A stretch of 13,921 bases of DNA, taken from the NCBI GenBank assembly GCA_021802375.1, contig JAKAAL010000027.1:1-13921 (forward strand), written 5' to 3'. Positions 13,352 to 13,921 of this stretch are shown one piece after another. Each line of letters starts with the position of its first letter. Position 1 is the first letter of the stretch. Source of the DNA: Bacillota bacterium. Lineage in GTDB: Bacteria; Bacillota_E; Sulfobacillia; Sulfobacillales; Sulfobacillaceae. The position numbers and the translations under genes were made by a program. A model generated the notes under the pieces. It saw only the letters and a list, made by a program, of their open reading frames with translations, did no database searches and was not told the origin of the DNA.

Positions 13352-13375
13352 AAAAGCGAGCCGCTTGGGGCTCAC
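13352..13375 (-). terminator. Intrinsic terminator downstream of the EndoA gene
   Basis: On the - strand GTGAGCC, loop CCAAGC, then GGCTCGC is a 7-bp stem with one G-T pair, followed by TTTT. It begins two nt after the toxin stop and should separate the toxin transcript from the C26 hydrolase operon. Confidence 0.75.
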
Positions 13376-13376
13376 T

Positions 13377-13742
13377 CTACAATTCTGTCAAACCCAAGCT
13401 GATAATTATGGCTTGGTTGACCCGTGCCATCAAATCAGGACCTAGATGAGCGATACGCTCCTTAAGCCGCCGTTTGTCGAGGGTCCTGACTTGTTCCAAC
13501 AAAATGACCGAGTCGCGATCCAATTGGGATTCGTCAGCCTTAATCTCCACATGAATCGGGAGTTTGGTCTTCAAAATCTGGGAAGTGACCGCGCAAACAA
13601 TAGTAGTCGGGCTGTATCGATTACCAATGTCGTTTTGCAGAATTAGCACTGGCCGAATGCCTCCCTGCTCCGACCCCACCACAGGTGACAAATCCGCAAA
13701 AAAAATGTCGCCCCGGCGAACTACTACCTCTGCTCCTGCCAC
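13377..13742 (-). CDS. ndoA: EndoA/MazF-type mRNA interferase toxin
   Basis: 121-residue protein closely resembling Bacillus Endo[22 protein letters not shown] (8-28) forms the conserved N-terminal strand and S1-S2 loop, RPVLILQND follows (30-38), and later blocks are [15 protein letters not shown] (75-89) and ISLGL at the end. The family cuts single-stranded mRNA at specific short sites (UACAU in Bacillus) and is held inactive by its antitoxin; the catalytic Arg of this family lies in the GGIRPV block (Arg30 here). The start is GTG at 13742, with AGGGAG five nt upstream inside the antitoxin 3' end, 2 nt after its stop. In Bacillus-type chromosomes this pair lies downstream of alr (alanine racemase), which may be just outside the window. 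Confidence 0.95.
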   Translation of the reverse strand: MAGAEVVVRRGDIFFADLSPVVGSEQGGIRPVLILQNDIGNRYSPTTIVCAVTSQILKTKLPIHVEIKADESQLDRDSVILLEQVRTLDKRRLKERIAHLGPDLMARVNQAIIISLGLTEL

Positions 13743-13744
13743 GA

Positions 13745-13921
13745 CTACTCCCTAGAAAACGTCACAAGATCCCATGGTGCTTCAGCCATTGTTGCGTTTA
13801 GATGCCCCATCTCTTGATATCCTTGAATGAGTTCTTGTCGTAGCTGTTGCCTTCGTTGCTCAGCTAAATAAAATTCCACGCTTTCTCTAATAACCTCACT
13901 GCGCCGACGACCTTCGTCATC
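13745..13921 (-). CDS. EndoAI-type ribbon-helix-helix antitoxin, C-terminal part (partial)
   Basis: 58 codons are visible, cut at the right edge of the window. [20 protein letters not shown] fits the second helix of a CopG/ribbon-helix-helix domain, and [15 protein letters not shown] fits the toxin-binding C-terminal tail of NdoAI-type antitoxins. It ends TFSRE and stops 2 nt before the toxin start, the standard antitoxin-first order. The DNA-binding strand lies outside the window. Confidence 0.85.
   Translation of the reverse strand, partial: DDEGRRRSEVIRESVEFYLAEQRRQQLRQELIQGYQEMGHLNATMAEAPWDLVTFSRE

Noticed and set aside
1..13921. CRISPR array, tRNA, rRNA, or phage/defence island
   Set aside because: No regularly spaced repeats, cloverleaf or rRNA-like sequence was seen. 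The only defence-like items are the common EndoA toxin-antitoxin pair and the decayed TnpB.

Overview
The window looks like chromosomal DNA of an acidophilic or thermophilic Firmicute, most likely a Sulfobacillus/Alicyclobacillus-type organism. This is an inference from Bacillus-type AGGAGG ribosome binding sites, a Firmicute-type EndoA/MazF toxin, a PerR regulator with a near-consensus PerR box, and SDR genes resembling enzymes of cyclohexanecarboxyl-CoA metabolism (omega-cyclohexyl fatty acids are typical of that group). No 16S rRNA or other decisive marker is present.

Layout. (1) 1-1802, + strand: three tandem short-chain dehydrogenase/reductase (SDR) genes, the first cut by the window edge. 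The second resembles ChcA/FabL enoyl-thioester reductases and the third resembles BadH (2-hydroxycyclohexanecarboxyl-CoA dehydrogenase). (2) 1770-3499: a LysR-type regulator on the - strand, convergent with the SDRs, and a divergent SAM-dependent methyltransferase. (3) 3496-6871, - strand: a five-gene peroxide-stress operon, rubrerythrin > CCG-domain Fe-S oxidoreductase > DUF3501 > PerR > family-4-like uracil-DNA glycosylase. Its promoter carries a PerR-box candidate overlapping the -10, and a hairpin terminator sits just after rubrerythrin. (4) 7021-9682, - strand: an M1 aminopeptidase (PepN type) followed by an unannotated 28-codon ORF encoding a putative single-span membrane micropeptide. 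(5) 9683-10128: a 446-nt stretch without a gene, containing several palindromes. (6) 10129-11514: a small dimeric alpha/beta-barrel-type protein, then a decayed IS200/IS605-family TnpB element with end hairpins, abutting a truncated amidohydrolase N-terminus. (7) 11514-13263, - strand: an L-asparaginase II-family enzyme and a class I glutamine-amidotransferase-like (peptidase C26) hydrolase, apparently in one operon with the broken amidohydrolase. (8) 13377-13921: the EndoA/MazF toxin and the C-terminal part of its antitoxin.

The most striking anomaly is at the left edge. Bases 1-44 are an exact inverted copy of part of the DUF3501 gene (4649-4692). They are fused in frame to the C-terminal part of an SDR, so the start of the window is a hybrid. 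It is either a chimeric junction (amplification or assembly artifact) or a real microhomology-mediated rearrangement. The N-terminal 14 codons of that ORF should not be trusted as SDR sequence.

The best biological story is the PerR-rubrerythrin operon, where regulator, target promoter and conserved partner genes are all visible. The second is the possible alicyclic acyl-CoA SDR cluster with its LysR neighbour. I found no CRISPR array, tRNA, rRNA or recognisable riboswitch.
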